NCBI GenBank assembly: GCA_963763495.1
Contig: CAVXOY010000001.1
Coordinates: 1-64,000 of the forward strand
Source: DAOUEO01 sp963763495
GTDB taxonomy: Bacteria > Chloroflexota > Dehalococcoidia > DSTF01 > JALHUB01
Reading direction: 5' to 3'
DNA length: 64,000 nucleotides
Shown here: one piece after another, positions 37,997 to 48,042 of the stretch
Position numbering within the stretch: the stretch's first letter is position 1
Layout of the letters: each line of letters starts with the position of its first letter
The notes under the pieces: model-generated
Told to the model about the DNA's origin: nothing
The model's input: the letters and a program-made list of their open reading frames with translations, nothing else
Database searches by the model: none
Translations under genes and position numbers: made by a program

Positions 37997-39067
37997 ATGC
38001 TGGACAGACTGCAATCGCTCGCCGACCGCTACGAAGAGGTGACAGCCCAGATGGGTCAGCCCGACGTGGCCGCGGACTACGAGCGGCTCCAGGAACTGGC
38101 AAAGGAACGCGCCTCGCTGGAGGATATCGTCTCCCTCTACCGGCGATTCCGCGAGACGGACGTCGAGATCGAGGACGCGCGCAACCTGCTGGAGGAGGCG
38201 AGCGACCCGGAGATGGAGTCGCTGGCCAAGGACGAGCTGGAGCAGCTAAACGAGAAGAAGGAGCGGCTGACTCAGGATATCAGGCGCGCCCTCCTGCCGC
38301 CGGACCCGCGCGACGAGAAGAGCGTGATCGTCGAGGTACGCGCCGGCACGGGCGGCGACGAGGCAGGGCTGTTCGCCGCCGATCTCTTCCGCATGTACTC
38401 GCGCTACGCCGATAACCGCGGCTGGGGGGTCGAAGTCCTCTCCAGCAGCGAGAGCGGGATCGGCGGCTTCAAGGAGATCATCTTCGAGGTGAAGGGAAAG
38501 GGCGCCTATTCGCGGCTGAAGTACGAGAGCGGCGTCCACCGCGTGCAACGGGTGCCGGAGACGGAGGCGCAGGGGCGCATCCACACCTCGACGGCGACGG
38601 TGGCGGTGCTGCCGGAGGCGGAGGAGGTCGACGTGAAGATCAGCGAGGATGACCTGCGCGTCGATATCTTCCACAGCAGCGGGCACGGCGGCCAGAACGT
38701 CCAGAAGGTCGCCACAGCCGTCCGGCTCACGCACATCCCCACCGGCATCGTCGTCACCTGCCAGGACGAGCGCTCGCAGTGGAAGAACCGCGTCAAGGCG
38801 ATGGCGGTGCTGCGGGCCCGCGTCTTCGACATGGAGCAGAGCAAGCAGGCGCAGGAGATAACGGAGACGCGCCGCTCGCAGGTGGGCACGGGCGAGCGGG
38901 CGGAGAAGATACGCACCTACAACTTCCCTCAAGACCGCATCACCGATCACCGCATCGGCCTCAACTTCCACAATCTGCCGGGGATACTCGCCGGCGAGAT
39001 CGACCCCCTTATCGACGCCGTCTCCACGAGCGAGCAGGCGCGGCTGCTGGAGGAACAGCTCGGGTGA
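37997..39067 (+). CDS. prfA: Peptide chain release factor 1
   Basis: Reads UAA and UAG stops and triggers peptide release. From the ATG at 37997 (MLDRLQSLADRYEE) the protein has 356 residues, the normal size. The stop-recognition tripeptide of RF1 is PET (residues 187-189, P-x-T) and the catalytic GGQ is at 231-233 in SSGHGGQNVQK. It overlaps prmC, whose product methylates this GGQ glutamine. Confidence 0.96.
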   Translation: MLDRLQSLADRYEEVTAQMGQPDVAADYERLQELAKERASLEDIVSLYRRFRETDVEIEDARNLLEEASDPEMESLAKDELEQLNEKKERLTQDIRRALLPPDPRDEKSVIVEVRAGTGGDEAGLFAADLFRMYSRYADNRGWGVEVLSSSESGIGGFKEIIFEVKGKGAYSRLKYESGVHRVQRVPETEAQGRIHTSTATVAVLPEAEEVDVKISEDDLRVDIFHSSGHGGQNVQKVATAVRLTHIPTGIVVTCQDERSQWKNRVKAMAVLRARVFDMEQSKQAQEITETRRSQVGTGERAEKIRTYNFPQDRITDHRIGLNFHNLPGILAGEIDPLIDAVSTSEQARLLEEQLG

Positions 39068-39918
39068 AGCCGGCGGAGGCGCTCCACGCCGCCCGACGGA
39101 GCCTGACTGAGGCCGGCATCGAAGAGCCCGGCCTGGAGGCGGAAGTCCTCCTGAGACACGTCCTCCACTGGGAGCGCCACGAGCTTTACGCCCGCCTCCA
39201 AGAAGAGATCAGCCCAGCCCAACAAGCGGAGTTCCAGGCTCTCATCGAGCGACGCCGGGCCCACGAGCCAACCGCCTACATCGTCGGCCGCAAGGAGTTC
39301 TACGGCCTGGAGCTGGAGACGACGCCCGCCGCTCTAATCCCCCGCCCGGAGACGGAGCTGCTGGTGGAAGAAGCGCTGCGCAGTAGCGCGAAGCACGGGG
39401 ACGAGCCCACTCATCATCGCCGACGTGGGCTGCGGCTGCGGCGCGATAGCCATCGCGCTGGCGCATCATCTGGCGGACGCCGCCGTCTACGCGCTCGACG
39501 CATCGGATGAAGCGCTGGCGCTGGCTGACGCGCAACGCGGAGAGGCTGGGAGTGAGCGGGCGCATCCGCTTCCTCCAGGGCGACCTGCTCGATCCCCTAC
39601 CGGAGCCGGTCGACATCATCGCCGCCAACTTGCCTTATGTAAAGACCGCCGATTGGGAGACACTGCCGCCGGAGATACGGGAGCACGAGCCACGGGCGGC
39701 CCTCGACGCGGGGCCCACGGGCACGGAGGTCATCGAGAGGCTGCTGCGACAGCAGCTGCCGCCGCTACCTGCGGCCTCGCGGCGCGCTGCTGGCGGAGAT
39801 CGGCTGGGACGAGGGGGAACGCGTGCGGGAGATAGCGCGGGAGTGCTTCCCGGGAGCACGCATCGACGTCAAGAAGGACCTAGCAGGGCTGGACCGGCTG
39901 CTGGTGGTGGAGTCGTAG
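39064..39918 (+). CDS. prmC: Release factor glutamine methyltransferase, three frame breaks
   Basis: Methylates the GGQ glutamine of release factors with AdoMet. It begins at GTG 39064, overlapping prfA. The N-terminal helical domain ends in YIVGRKEFYGLELETTPAALIPRPETELLVEEAL (family-typical RPETE). Then, in successive frames, come IADVGCGCGAIAIALA (AdoMet site), ALDASDEAL, FLQGDLLDPLP, the catalytic NLPYV motif and LLAEIGWDEGERV to the stop. Breaks lie near 39410, 39515 and 39775, each equal to one extra base. The order of all motifs is correct, so I treat it as one functional gene. Confidence 0.88.
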
Positions 39919-39929
39919 ACGAGGCCCGA

Positions 39930-41144
39930 TCAGGATGAGGCGAAGGAGCGGCCCTCGGTCTTGATCGCGGGGGCGATCATCAACTGCACCTGCTGGAACT
40001 CGCGGATGTTGCCGGCGCCGCAGACGCCCAGAGCAGTGCGGAGAACGGTGGCCAAGTTCTCGGTGCCGTCGCTGCGCGAGGTCGGGCCGTGGAGTATCTT
40101 CTTGAGGGTGCTGCGCCTGCCCACTTTGACCCGGGTGCCGCGGGGCAACTCGGGATGGAACGAGGACATCCCCCAGTGATAGCCACGGCCGGGCGCCTCC
40201 TCGGCGGAAGCGAGGAGCGTCCCCAGCATGACCGCGTCGGCCCCGGCGGCGAACGCCTTGCAGAGGTCGCCACCGGCATGGATTCCACCGTCGGTGATTA
40301 TGGGCACGTAACGCCCCTTCTCGCGGAAGTACTGGTCGCGGGCGGCGGCGCAATCGATGGTGGCGGTGACCTGGGGCACGCCGACACCCAACACCTCGCG
40401 CGTGGTGCAGATGCAGCTCGGGCCGACGCCGACGAGGATGCCGGACACCCCAGCCTCCATCAGTTCCTTGCAGGGGTTGTAGGTGACGGTGTTGCCGACG
40501 ATGACGGGCACGGGCAACTGCTGGCAAAGCTTCTCGAATCGCAGACCCTCAAGGCTGCGGGAGATGTGGCGGGCGGTGGTAACGGTGGACTGGACAACGA
40601 AGACATCGACACCGGCCTCGACGGCCAGAGGAGCGAACTTCTTGGCATTGGTGGGGGTGCAGGAGACGGCGCAGAGGGCGCCCTGTCGCTTGATCTCGCT
40701 GACCCTCTCGCCGACGAGCTCGGCGCGGATGGGCTGAGAGTATACTTTCTGGAGGACAGTGCCGACCTTGTCCATGTCGACGGTCGTGATCTCCTCCAGA
40801 ACGCTGTCGGGGTTGTCGTAGCGCGCCTGTATCCCTTCCAGGTTCAGGACAGCCAGGCCACCGAGCTCGCTGAAGACGGCCGCCGACCGGGTATCGACGA
40901 TGGCATCCATTGAGGCGGCGATGAAGGGCAAAGACAGCTTGACGTTGCCGACGGTGAAGGAGATGTCGGTCAGTTCGGGGTTCATGGTGACGTCGCCGGG
41001 GACGATGGCGACTTCGTCGAAGCCGTAGGCGCGGCGCATCTGCTTGGCTCCAGCAGGCGCCAGAGTATCCTCTTCTCGGACAATAGCCGATGCCAGCGAA
41101 GCGGGGACCCGCGCGGGACCGTCGTGCCAACCAGCGTCCCTCAT
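39930..41144 (-). CDS. guaB3: GuaB3-type IMP dehydrogenase family protein
   Basis: A 404-residue barrel of the IMP dehydrogenase/GMP reductase family without CBS domains, matching the GuaB3 subgroup of actinobacteria and chloroflexi. The active-site loop is GPSCICTTREVLGVGVPQ, followed by the FMN/IMP phosphate-type motif PIITDGGIHAGGDLCKAFAAGA and IKTEGRSF at the end. The ATG at 41144 has an excellent GGGAGG site, so about 35 residues precede the usual MRRAYGFDEVAIVPGD opening. The exact reaction of GuaB3 proteins is not settled. Confidence 0.88.
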   Translation of the reverse strand: MRDAGWHDGPARVPASLASAIVREEDTLAPAGAKQMRRAYGFDEVAIVPGDVTMNPELTDISFTVGNVKLSLPFIAASMDAIVDTRSAAVFSELGGLAVLNLEGIQARYDNPDSVLEEITTVDMDKVGTVLQKVYSQPIRAELVGERVSEIKRQGALCAVSCTPTNAKKFAPLAVEAGVDVFVVQSTVTTARHISRSLEGLRFEKLCQQLPVPVIVGNTVTYNPCKELMEAGVSGILVGVGPSCICTTREVLGVGVPQVTATIDCAAARDQYFREKGRYVPIITDGGIHAGGDLCKAFAAGADAVMLGTLLASAEEAPGRGYHWGMSSFHPELPRGTRVKVGRRSTLKKILHGPTSRSDGTENLATVLRTALGVCGAGNIREFQQVQLMIAPAIKTEGRSFASS

Positions 41145-41287
41145 TGGTGCTTCCTCCCTTCCCGCGCAGGATATAGTAGTCCGTGTCGATAGGTGGTAAG
41201 TGGGGGATACTTTTTGTTAGTTTAGCAAAGATCGAGGGGGCTGGTCAACGGTAAACAGGCTTCATGCGCTATACTTCTAGAACGTGA

Positions 41288-41371
41288 CTACACAAATAAG
41301 CGGCGCTTCGGGACAGGTATCTCCTGCCCCTTCGGGGTTTTCTGTTTGGGCTGATCTTCGTTGTCGCTCAT
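41288..41371 (-). CDS. Possible 27-residue remnant with TPKGQEIPVPKR motif
   Basis: A short minus-strand frame (MSDNEDQPKQ then KTPKGQEIPVPKR). The TPKG-x-EIPVPKR motif occurs in small conserved bacterial proteins of about 50 residues that continue with an aromatic/basic tail. Here the frame stops seven codons too soon and I could not find the tail in other frames. It is either a truncated remnant or coincidence. Confidence 0.3.
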   Translation of the reverse strand: MSDNEDQPKQKTPKGQEIPVPKRRLFV

Positions 41372-42220
41372 GATGTGAAGTATACACTCATGCACGACTC
41401 GATGGCCCATCTTCTGCAGGTCGGACGACCAACGAGCTCGGAGGACATGCTCCCCGATACTGGGCAGCCGAAGTCTTCTCGCAGAGCTAAACCGCCGCCA
41501 TCTAGTCCAGACAAGAGTTGTGAGGCGAACGACGCTGCGGGCAAGGCACCTGCTGCCGACGTATGGACTCAAGCAGTCGCCTGATGTCAGCGAAGGGCGC
41601 TACCTCGGAGAATTGCGCTACGAACCTCCGCGTCGGCAAACATCGACTGCAACTCGGCGGCTGGATGTGCTGGCAGTCGAGAATGCAGGACAAAGCACCA
41701 GATTGCTGCGATGATTCAAGAGTCAGACCCGAGTCATGCTTCGATGCAGCGAAGGCCAAGGATGATAGCGTGACGTTGGCTGGCGCCTGAAGCAGCCATC
41801 AAGTCGTTCCAGCCATATCAGCGCCGAGCAGGCCAGATGACACCCCCTGATGGACTTGCATGACCTCGACAACACCGACAAGCAGCGGCACCGTCAGAGG
41901 TTGGCAAATGTACGGATGGGCCAGCTATCGACGGAGGCCGACATGAAGTTCGGTGGCGACCACTCCCGTTGGACACTCACCGATCGATCATTGGACTACT
42001 ACCCTTCGCGCTTGAAGCGACCGGCGTTCTTGTTACCGCTCAATTGGGCCATTTCGTCGGGCAAGTCTTGGGGATCAGAGCAGAAACGTGGGCTACGCCA
42101 CGTTCGGCGGTTCATCCAAATCTGGCCCCAGCGATCGCTTCGGCAAGTAGTGCAAGCCGTGACGAATATCGCAGCGGTATCGTGGCCGCCCGACAGATTG
42201 GCTTGACGACTCGGATTTGA
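41372..42220 (+). pseudogene. Degraded hypothetical gene, several frame breaks
   Basis: No intact frame exists in this 850-base stretch, and its base composition looks less GC-rich than its neighbours. Fragments in three plus-strand frames line up with a type of conserved hypothetical protein I remember: FDAAKAKDDS near 41740, APEAAIKSFQPYQRRAGQ near 41786-41840 and LHDLDNTDKQRH near 41855-41890. The usual family form is IxSFQPY...LHDLDNxDKHR. Beyond 42000 there are only incoherent frames. It is probably a decayed accessory gene. Confidence 0.4.
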
Positions 42221-42337
42221 CAGAAGTTTCGCGTCGTGATCCGGCTGAGCCTAAGACGTGAATCTATCGGCGTTCGTATCGCGTCTCACTCTAGTCATGA
42301 GACGCCTCTACAGTAAAGGGATAGGTACCCTACCTAA

Positions 42338-43165
42338 ATGCCTACGCTTTACCTAGTGGCAACCCCCATCGGCAATTTGGAGGATATCACCCTCCGCGCC
42401 CTGCGCATCCTGCGAGAGGTCACCCTGATCGCGGCCGAGGACACGCGCACGACGCGCAAGCTGCTGTCGCACTATGACATCCACACTCCCCTGACCAGCT
42501 ACAATGACCGGAACAAGCGGACCAAGACGTCCCATATCGTCGAGCAACTGGAGCGCGGCGACGTGGCGCTGGTATCGGAGGCAGGGACTCCCGCGATCAG
42601 CGACCCGGGGCAGGACTTGGTGACCGCCGCCTACGCGATGGGGGCGCAGGTTGTGCCCGTGCCGGGGCCATCGGTGGTGACGGCGGCGCTGGCAGCATCG
42701 GGGCTGCCGACGCGCAGCTTCACCTATCTGGGGTTCCTGCCACGTCAGCCGGGGGCACGGCGGCGGCTCCTGCGGTCAGTGGCCACGCGGCCGGATACTC
42801 TGGTCGCGTTCGAGGCGCCGCATCGAATTCGTGACTCTCTCGTCGACATGCAGCAGGAACTGGGCGAGCGCTTTGTCGCCGTCTGCCGCGAACTGACGAA
42901 GCTGCACGAGGAGATCTTCCGGGGCTCTATCACGGAGGCGCTGGCGTATTTCTCGGAGCCACGGGGAGAGTTTACGCTGGTCATTGCCGGGGCCGAGCCG
43001 TCGAAGCGAACCAACAGCGACACCGATGTCGAAGCGAGCGTGCGGGAGGAGATGCGCCGTTTGAAAAAGCGGGGCGCCGGCGCTCAGGAAGCCATCAGCA
43101 GTCTGTCCCGCCAATACGGCCTCTCACGGCGGCGTCTTTATCAGCTTTGGCTAAGCTTGGAGTAA
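42338..43165 (+). CDS. rsmI: 16S rRNA 2'-O-ribose C1402 methyltransferase
   Basis: A 275-residue tetrapyrrole-methylase-fold enzyme that methylates the ribose of C1402 in the ribosomal decoding centre. Signature runs are LYLVATPIGNLEDITLRALR, AEDTRTTRKLLSHYDI, LVSEAGTPAISDPG and VPVPGPSVVTAALAASGLP. The C-terminal basic helical domain (RRLKKRGAGAQEAISSLSRQYGLSRRRLY, two parts) is also present. Single gene with intact frame. Confidence 0.95.
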   Translation: MPTLYLVATPIGNLEDITLRALRILREVTLIAAEDTRTTRKLLSHYDIHTPLTSYNDRNKRTKTSHIVEQLERGDVALVSEAGTPAISDPGQDLVTAAYAMGAQVVPVPGPSVVTAALAASGLPTRSFTYLGFLPRQPGARRRLLRSVATRPDTLVAFEAPHRIRDSLVDMQQELGERFVAVCRELTKLHEEIFRGSITEALAYFSEPRGEFTLVIAGAEPSKRTNSDTDVEASVREEMRRLKKRGAGAQEAISSLSRQYGLSRRRLYQLWLSLE

Positions 43166-43214
43166 CGCCCCAGGCGGAACAAGGACTCCAGCCGAACCGC
43201 TTTAGGGAATCCGT

Positions 43215-43998
43215 GTGCAAGACCTAATCGTCACTCTCATCCTGGGGCTGATCGTCGGCCTTCTCTCCGGCGTCTTCGGCGTCGGCGGAAGCAGCATCAC
43301 CACGCCGCTGTTGCGCATCTTCCTCGGCACGTCCCCTTTGATCGCCCTTGCTTCACCGCTTCCCGTGGCAATTCCCGTGGCGCTCTCGGGAACGCTAGTC
43401 TACCGACAGCACGGGCTCATCAACCTACGGGTAGTCGCCTGGACTCTGATCGGTGGCTTCCCGACGATGATTTTGGGCTCCGTTCTGACCAGATGGGTAC
43501 CGGGGCACTGGCTCATGTTGCTGGTGGCTGTCTCTATGTTGGTGGCGGGCTGGCGGCTGATCCGTTCCTCTTCTCCGACCGACAGATGGAACGCACCTGC
43601 GAGGCAACAACGCCACCTGGCAACACCCACCGGTCGCCGCCCTCCTCTCTGTGGCCGCTATCGTCGGCCTGCTATCGGGGTTGCTGGCCAGCGGGGGTGG
43701 CCTGTTTCTCATCCCAGTCTACGTCCTCTTCTTCGGCGCCAGGCTGCGAGAGGCGGCGGCCACCTCGCTGCTCTGCGTGGCTTTCCTCGCCATCCCAGGA
43801 ACGGTGACTCACGCGCTTCTCGGTCACATCGACTGGTGGCTCGCCCTGCAACTGGGCATCACCGTGGTCCCCGCGACTTACCTGGGTGCACGCTTATCGG
43901 TAAGTCTCGCCCACATACGCTTGCGCCGGCCGTTCGGCGTTTTCCTCTCGGTCTTTGCCGTGTACTTCTTCATACGCGAGCTGCTGAAGGCGCTGTGA
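43215..43998 (+). CDS. TauE/SafE family sulfite/anion exporter, one frame break
   Basis: A membrane protein of about 260 residues with eight helices in two homologous halves. Half one opens GLIVGLLSGVFGVGGSSITTPLL and half two AIVGLLSGLLASGGGLFLIPVYV, the repeated GxxSGxxGxGGG family signature. A break near 43585 lies in the central loop. TauE/SafE proteins export sulfite, sulfoacetate or related anions. It starts at GTG 43215 and is followed by metG. Confidence 0.88.
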
Positions 43999-44077
43999 TG
44001 AGCAGTCATTGCTCCCATGTCTCCCACATCTGACGTGTGGTAGAATCAGGTCGCAGTCTATCCTTTGGAGATACTCG

Positions 44078-45740
44078 ATGTCTGAGAAGATATTCATCGG
44101 TGTGGCCTGGCCGTATGCCAACGGCTCCCTGCATTTGGGACAGATCGCCGGCGCCTACCTACCACCGGACATCTTCGCCCGCTACCACCGTCTCAAGGGG
44201 AACACCGTGCTCATGGTCTCGGGCAGCGACCAGCACGGCACGCCGATTACCGTCCGCGCGGCCGATGAGGGAGTCACACCGGCGGAGATAGCCTTCCGCT
44301 TTCATCAGGAGTTCCTCGATTCCTGGGAACGTCTGGGCATCGGCTTCGATCTTTACACGACGACGGGCACGGAGAACCATGCGAGCGTTGTGCAGGATAT
44401 CTTCCTCCGCCTCCACGAGAAGGGTGACATCTATAAGGACTCAATGAAGCTCCCCTATTGCACCGTCGAGCAGCGCTTCCTGCCTGACCGCTACGTGGAG
44501 GGCATCTGCCCGCTGTGCGGCGCCGAGGGAGCGCGCGGCGACCAGTGCGACAACTGCGGTAAGCCCCTCGACGCCACGGAGCTGCTATCGCCCCGCTGCA
44601 AGATCTGCGGCTCGGAGCCGGAGGTGCGGGAGTCGGAGCACTTCTTCCTCAAGCTAAGCGCCTTCAACGAGCCGCTCAAGGAGTGGCTCTCCCAGGGCAA
44701 AGAGCACTGGCGCAAGAACGTCCTCAACTTCACGCTGGGCCTGCTCAACGAAGGGCTGCGCGACCGGGCGATCACCCGCGACATCGATTGGGGGATAGCG
44801 GTCCCTCTGCCCGGCTTCGAGGGCAAACGCATCTACGTCTGGTTCGAGGCAGTCATCGGCTACCTTTCGGCGGCCAAGGAATGGGCGCAGCGCCACGGCC
44901 AACCGGATGCTTGGCGCGACTTCTGGCAGGATCCGGAGTGCAAGAGCTACTACTTCATCGGCAAGGACAACTTACCGTTCCACACCATCATTTGGCCGGC
45001 CATGCTGATGGGCTACGGCGATCTCAATCTCCCCTACGACGTGCCCGCCAACCAGTACGTGAACTTCGGCGGCGCCAAGGCTTCGACGAGCCGCGGTACG
45101 GCCCCCTTCCTCCCCGCCTATCTGGAGAAATACGATCCCGATGCTCTCCGTTACCATCTCGCCGCCATCATGCCGGAGAGCGCCGACTCCGAGTTCAGCG
45201 AGGCCGACCTCATCCGGCGCAACAATGACGAGCTCGTGGCCACGTGGGGGAATCTCGCTCACCGCGTCCTGACCTTCACCTACCGTCGCTTTGAGGGACG
45301 AATCCCCCAGCCGGGGGAGCTCGACGAGCAAAGCCGGGAATTGCTGGCTCATGCGGAAGTGGCCCTGGAGGAGACAGGCAATCAGATCGCTTCCTGTCAC
45401 TTCCGAGCCGGGCTGGCAGCGGCGATGGGCCTAGCTCAGGAGGTAAACCGCTATCTCGACGACAAGGCGCCCTGGAAGACGTTCAGCGAGGATCGCGAGG
45501 CGGCAGCGACGGCGCTGCACACGGCTCTGAGCGTCATCAACACCCTGAAGGTCGCCCTGTACCCATACCTGCCCTTCACATGCCAGCGGCTGCACGGCTA
45601 TCTGGGGTACGATGGCGAGATCACTGATGGAGGCTGGCGAGGGGAACACCTGCCCGCCGGACAGGCCCTGTCGGGAGCCGTCGGCGCTGTTCAAGAAGCT
45701 GGAACCCTTAGCGCTGGATGAGGAGACGCAGCCGGCCTGA
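44078..45740 (+). CDS. metG: Methionyl-tRNA synthetase, frame break at the 3' end
   Basis: Class I synthetase of about 553 residues. The ATG at 44078 leads into IGVAWPYANGSLHLGQIAGAY, with the HIGH motif as HLGQ. A zinc region holds two CxxC pairs (CPLCGAEGARGDQCDNCG, then CKICG). The second signature loop is KASTSRG in place of KMSKS, a variant related to the KFSTSRG form of other methionyl synthetases. The C-terminal tRNA-binding domain is absent. One extra base near 45665 hides the true tail (EPSALFKKLEPLALDEETQ) and stop, which overlaps the tatD ATG. Confidence 0.94.
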
Positions 45741-46571
45741 TGGAGGCGCTGTTCGATTCTCACACTCATCTCCAGTTGCCTGCTTTCGCCAAAGACAGAG
45801 CCGCAGTGCTCGGCAGGGCAAGAGCAGCAGGAGTGACGGACATGGTCGTGGTGGGCATGGACAGCGCAGACGACCAGGAGGCTCTCATTCTGGCTGCCCA
45901 ACGCGAGGAGATTCACGCTGCAATCGGTTTTCATCCCCACGAAGCCAAGCATCTCAACGGAGAAGCGTTGCGCATGCTCCGGGAGCTCGCGGCGTCGCCG
46001 GAGGTGGTCGCCGTGGGAGAGATCGGCCTCGATTTCTACCGCAACCTCTCACCGAGGGCGGACCAGGTGCGGGCTTTCCGCGAGCAACTGGAACTGGCGG
46101 CAGAGCTGAAGCTGCCGGTGATCATCCATTCACGGGAGGCTCAGGCAGAGACTTACGCCATCCTGCGGGACTGGACAGAAAGCGCCGGCAGGAATACATT
46201 GCCTAGACCCCGTGGGAGTCATGCACTGCTTCAGCGGCGACCTCGAATTGGCGCAGCGGTATGTTGAGATGGGGTTCTTGATCTCGGTCGCCGGCAATGT
46301 GACCTATCCCAATGCTATGCGACTGCAATCGGTCGCGTCGGCGCTGCCGTTGGAGTATCTTCTCGTAGAGACGGACTGTCCGTTCTTGCCACCGCAGAGC
46401 CACCGCGGCGCCCGCTGCGAGCCGTCATATCTGAGCGAGACGGTAGACCAGATAGCAGCGCTGCGAAACGTCAGCCGGCAAGCCGTCGCCGCCGCAACGA
46501 CGGAGAACGCCCGCCGTCTCTACCGTCTCGACCGGGAGGGTCAAGCAAACACCGTAGGGGATCGAGAATGA
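45740..46571 (+). CDS. tatD: TatD family metal-dependent DNase, one frame break
   Basis: A hydrolase of about 275 residues with the TatD zinc/magnesium motifs: FDSHTHLQLPAF, AIGFHPHEA, VAVGEIGLDFYRN, LPVIIHSREA, then (in the next frame) GVMHCFSGDLELAQ and LLVETDCPFLPPQ. The break is near 46200. The family repairs or degrades DNA; the natural role is uncertain. It overlaps the polyprenyl synthase gene by four bases. Confidence 0.92.
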
Positions 46572-47536
46572 CGAGGATCGCCACCATCTACGAGCCCATC
46601 CGCGAAGACCTGGCAGCCGTTGAGGAGACGCTGGGATCGGTGGCAAGGGCAGATGCACCCTGGCTCACCGAGATGCTGGCCACCGTTCTTTTCGCCGGCG
46701 GGAAGCGGATGCGACCGGCCATCGCTCTGCTGGCAGGCAAGTTCGGGGATTATCAAAGGGAGAGGTCGGTGCCGCTCGCCACTTCGCTCGAGCTTCTGCA
46801 CACGGCAAGCCTGGTGCACGACGACATCATCGACAGCGCCGGTACGCGGCGGGGCCGGCCCACGGCGAGCAGTCTCTTCGACAATCATGCGGCTGTGGTC
46901 CTCGGTGACTACATCTTCGCCCAGGCGGCGGTGCTCGTGGCGCAAACCGGCAACACGGAGGTGACCCGTCTCTTCGCTGAGACGATGATAGTCATGGCAG
47001 AAGCGGAACTGGCGGAGGATAGGACGGCCTTCGACTATCATCAGAGCATCGACAACTATCTTCGGAGAATCAAAGGGAAGACAGCTTCTCTCTTTGCCAC
47101 AGCGGCTCAAGGCGGGGCGCTCGTAGCGAACGCCTCCCGCGACCAGGCGGATGCCCTGCAAAGCTACGGCGAGAATCTGGGGATGGCCTTCCAGATCGTG
47201 GACGACATCCTTGACTTCAGCGGCGACGAGCAGGAGATGGGGAAGCCGGTAGGGAGTGACTTGATGCAAGGAACCCTGACGTTGCCCTCTCTGCTGCTGC
47301 TGGAGAGCCGTCCCAACGATAACCCTGTCGAGGCGCTGTTCCGGGAGCGAAACAGCCCCGACCTCCTCGCGCAGGCCATCACGATGGTTCGGGAGTCGGA
47401 CATACTGGAGAGGTCATACCAGAGAGCGCGTGATTTCGGCGACAGGGCTTGCGCCGCCCTCTCGATACTACCGGCAACAGCGGCGCGAACGTCCCTGGAA
47501 GAGATCACGGATTACGTCTTGGAGCGACGGACCTAA
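46568..47536 (+). CDS. Polyprenyl diphosphate synthase (long-chain trans type)
   Basis: A 322-residue class I prenyltransferase that elongates isoprenoid diphosphates. FAGGKRMRPAIALLAG carries the IPP-binding basic residues, the first aspartate-rich motif is DDIID (residues 85-89), and the second is DDILD (212-216). Small residues before the first motif (HTASLVH) predict a long-chain product, such as a quinone side chain. It is part of the metG-tatD operon. Confidence 0.92.
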   Translation: MTRIATIYEPIREDLAAVEETLGSVARADAPWLTEMLATVLFAGGKRMRPAIALLAGKFGDYQRERSVPLATSLELLHTASLVHDDIIDSAGTRRGRPTASSLFDNHAAVVLGDYIFAQAAVLVAQTGNTEVTRLFAETMIVMAEAELAEDRTAFDYHQSIDNYLRRIKGKTASLFATAAQGGALVANASRDQADALQSYGENLGMAFQIVDDILDFSGDEQEMGKPVGSDLMQGTLTLPSLLLLESRPNDNPVEALFRERNSPDLLAQAITMVRESDILERSYQRARDFGDRACAALSILPATAARTSLEEITDYVLERRT

Positions 47537-47581
47537 GAAACCGTAGAGATAACACGCAGGGCCGCGGGACCAGCGCGACGA

Positions 47582-47968
47582 TCAATGCAGGCTGGGGTTT
47601 ACGCCAGAGTCGCGCATCTTCTTCACTTCCTTCTGACGTAGGCGTGCCTTGTCCCTCTCCACCTCGATTTCGCCCTTGCTCGGACGCCGCGGCGGCACCC
47701 GCTTGTTGATCTCCGGATGCTCGCCGGGGCGGACGGGACCGGTAATGGGACGCTTGACCTCCTTGCCCAGGTGCCAGTAGGTACCCTTGTCCGGTATGCG
47801 GCGGGGATAGCCGTCGCGGAAGGTGAAAGCGTTGAAGGACGTGGGCATGATCCGCCGCCCGTCGCGGTCGCAGACGGGGCAGGGGACGGGATCGGACGCC
47901 TCACGTATGGGTCGCAGGGCTTCGAAGATGCCATCGCAGGTCTCGCAATAGTACTCGTACAGGGGCAC
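47582..47968 (-). CDS. FmdB family zinc-ribbon protein with long tail
   Basis: A 128-residue protein whose N-terminus (PLYEYYCETCDGIFEALRP and VPCPVCDRDG) is the FmdB-type zinc ribbon with two CxxC pairs. The tail is longer than usual and rich in Lys/Arg/Pro (GEIEVERDKARLRQKEVKKM). The GTG start at 47968 follows GGAGGTG and places PLYEY at the N-terminus as in the family. Function unknown; it lies downstream of recO. Confidence 0.85.
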   Translation of the reverse strand: MPLYEYYCETCDGIFEALRPIREASDPVPCPVCDRDGRRIMPTSFNAFTFRDGYPRRIPDKGTYWHLGKEVKRPITGPVRPGEHPEINKRVPPRRPSKGEIEVERDKARLRQKEVKKMRDSGVNPSLH

Positions 47969-48042
47969 GCAAAACACCTCCCAGAGTCTGACGGAAGGCC
48001 AACGGCCTTTCACTCCCATTATATGGCGTCTTCGCCTACGGT

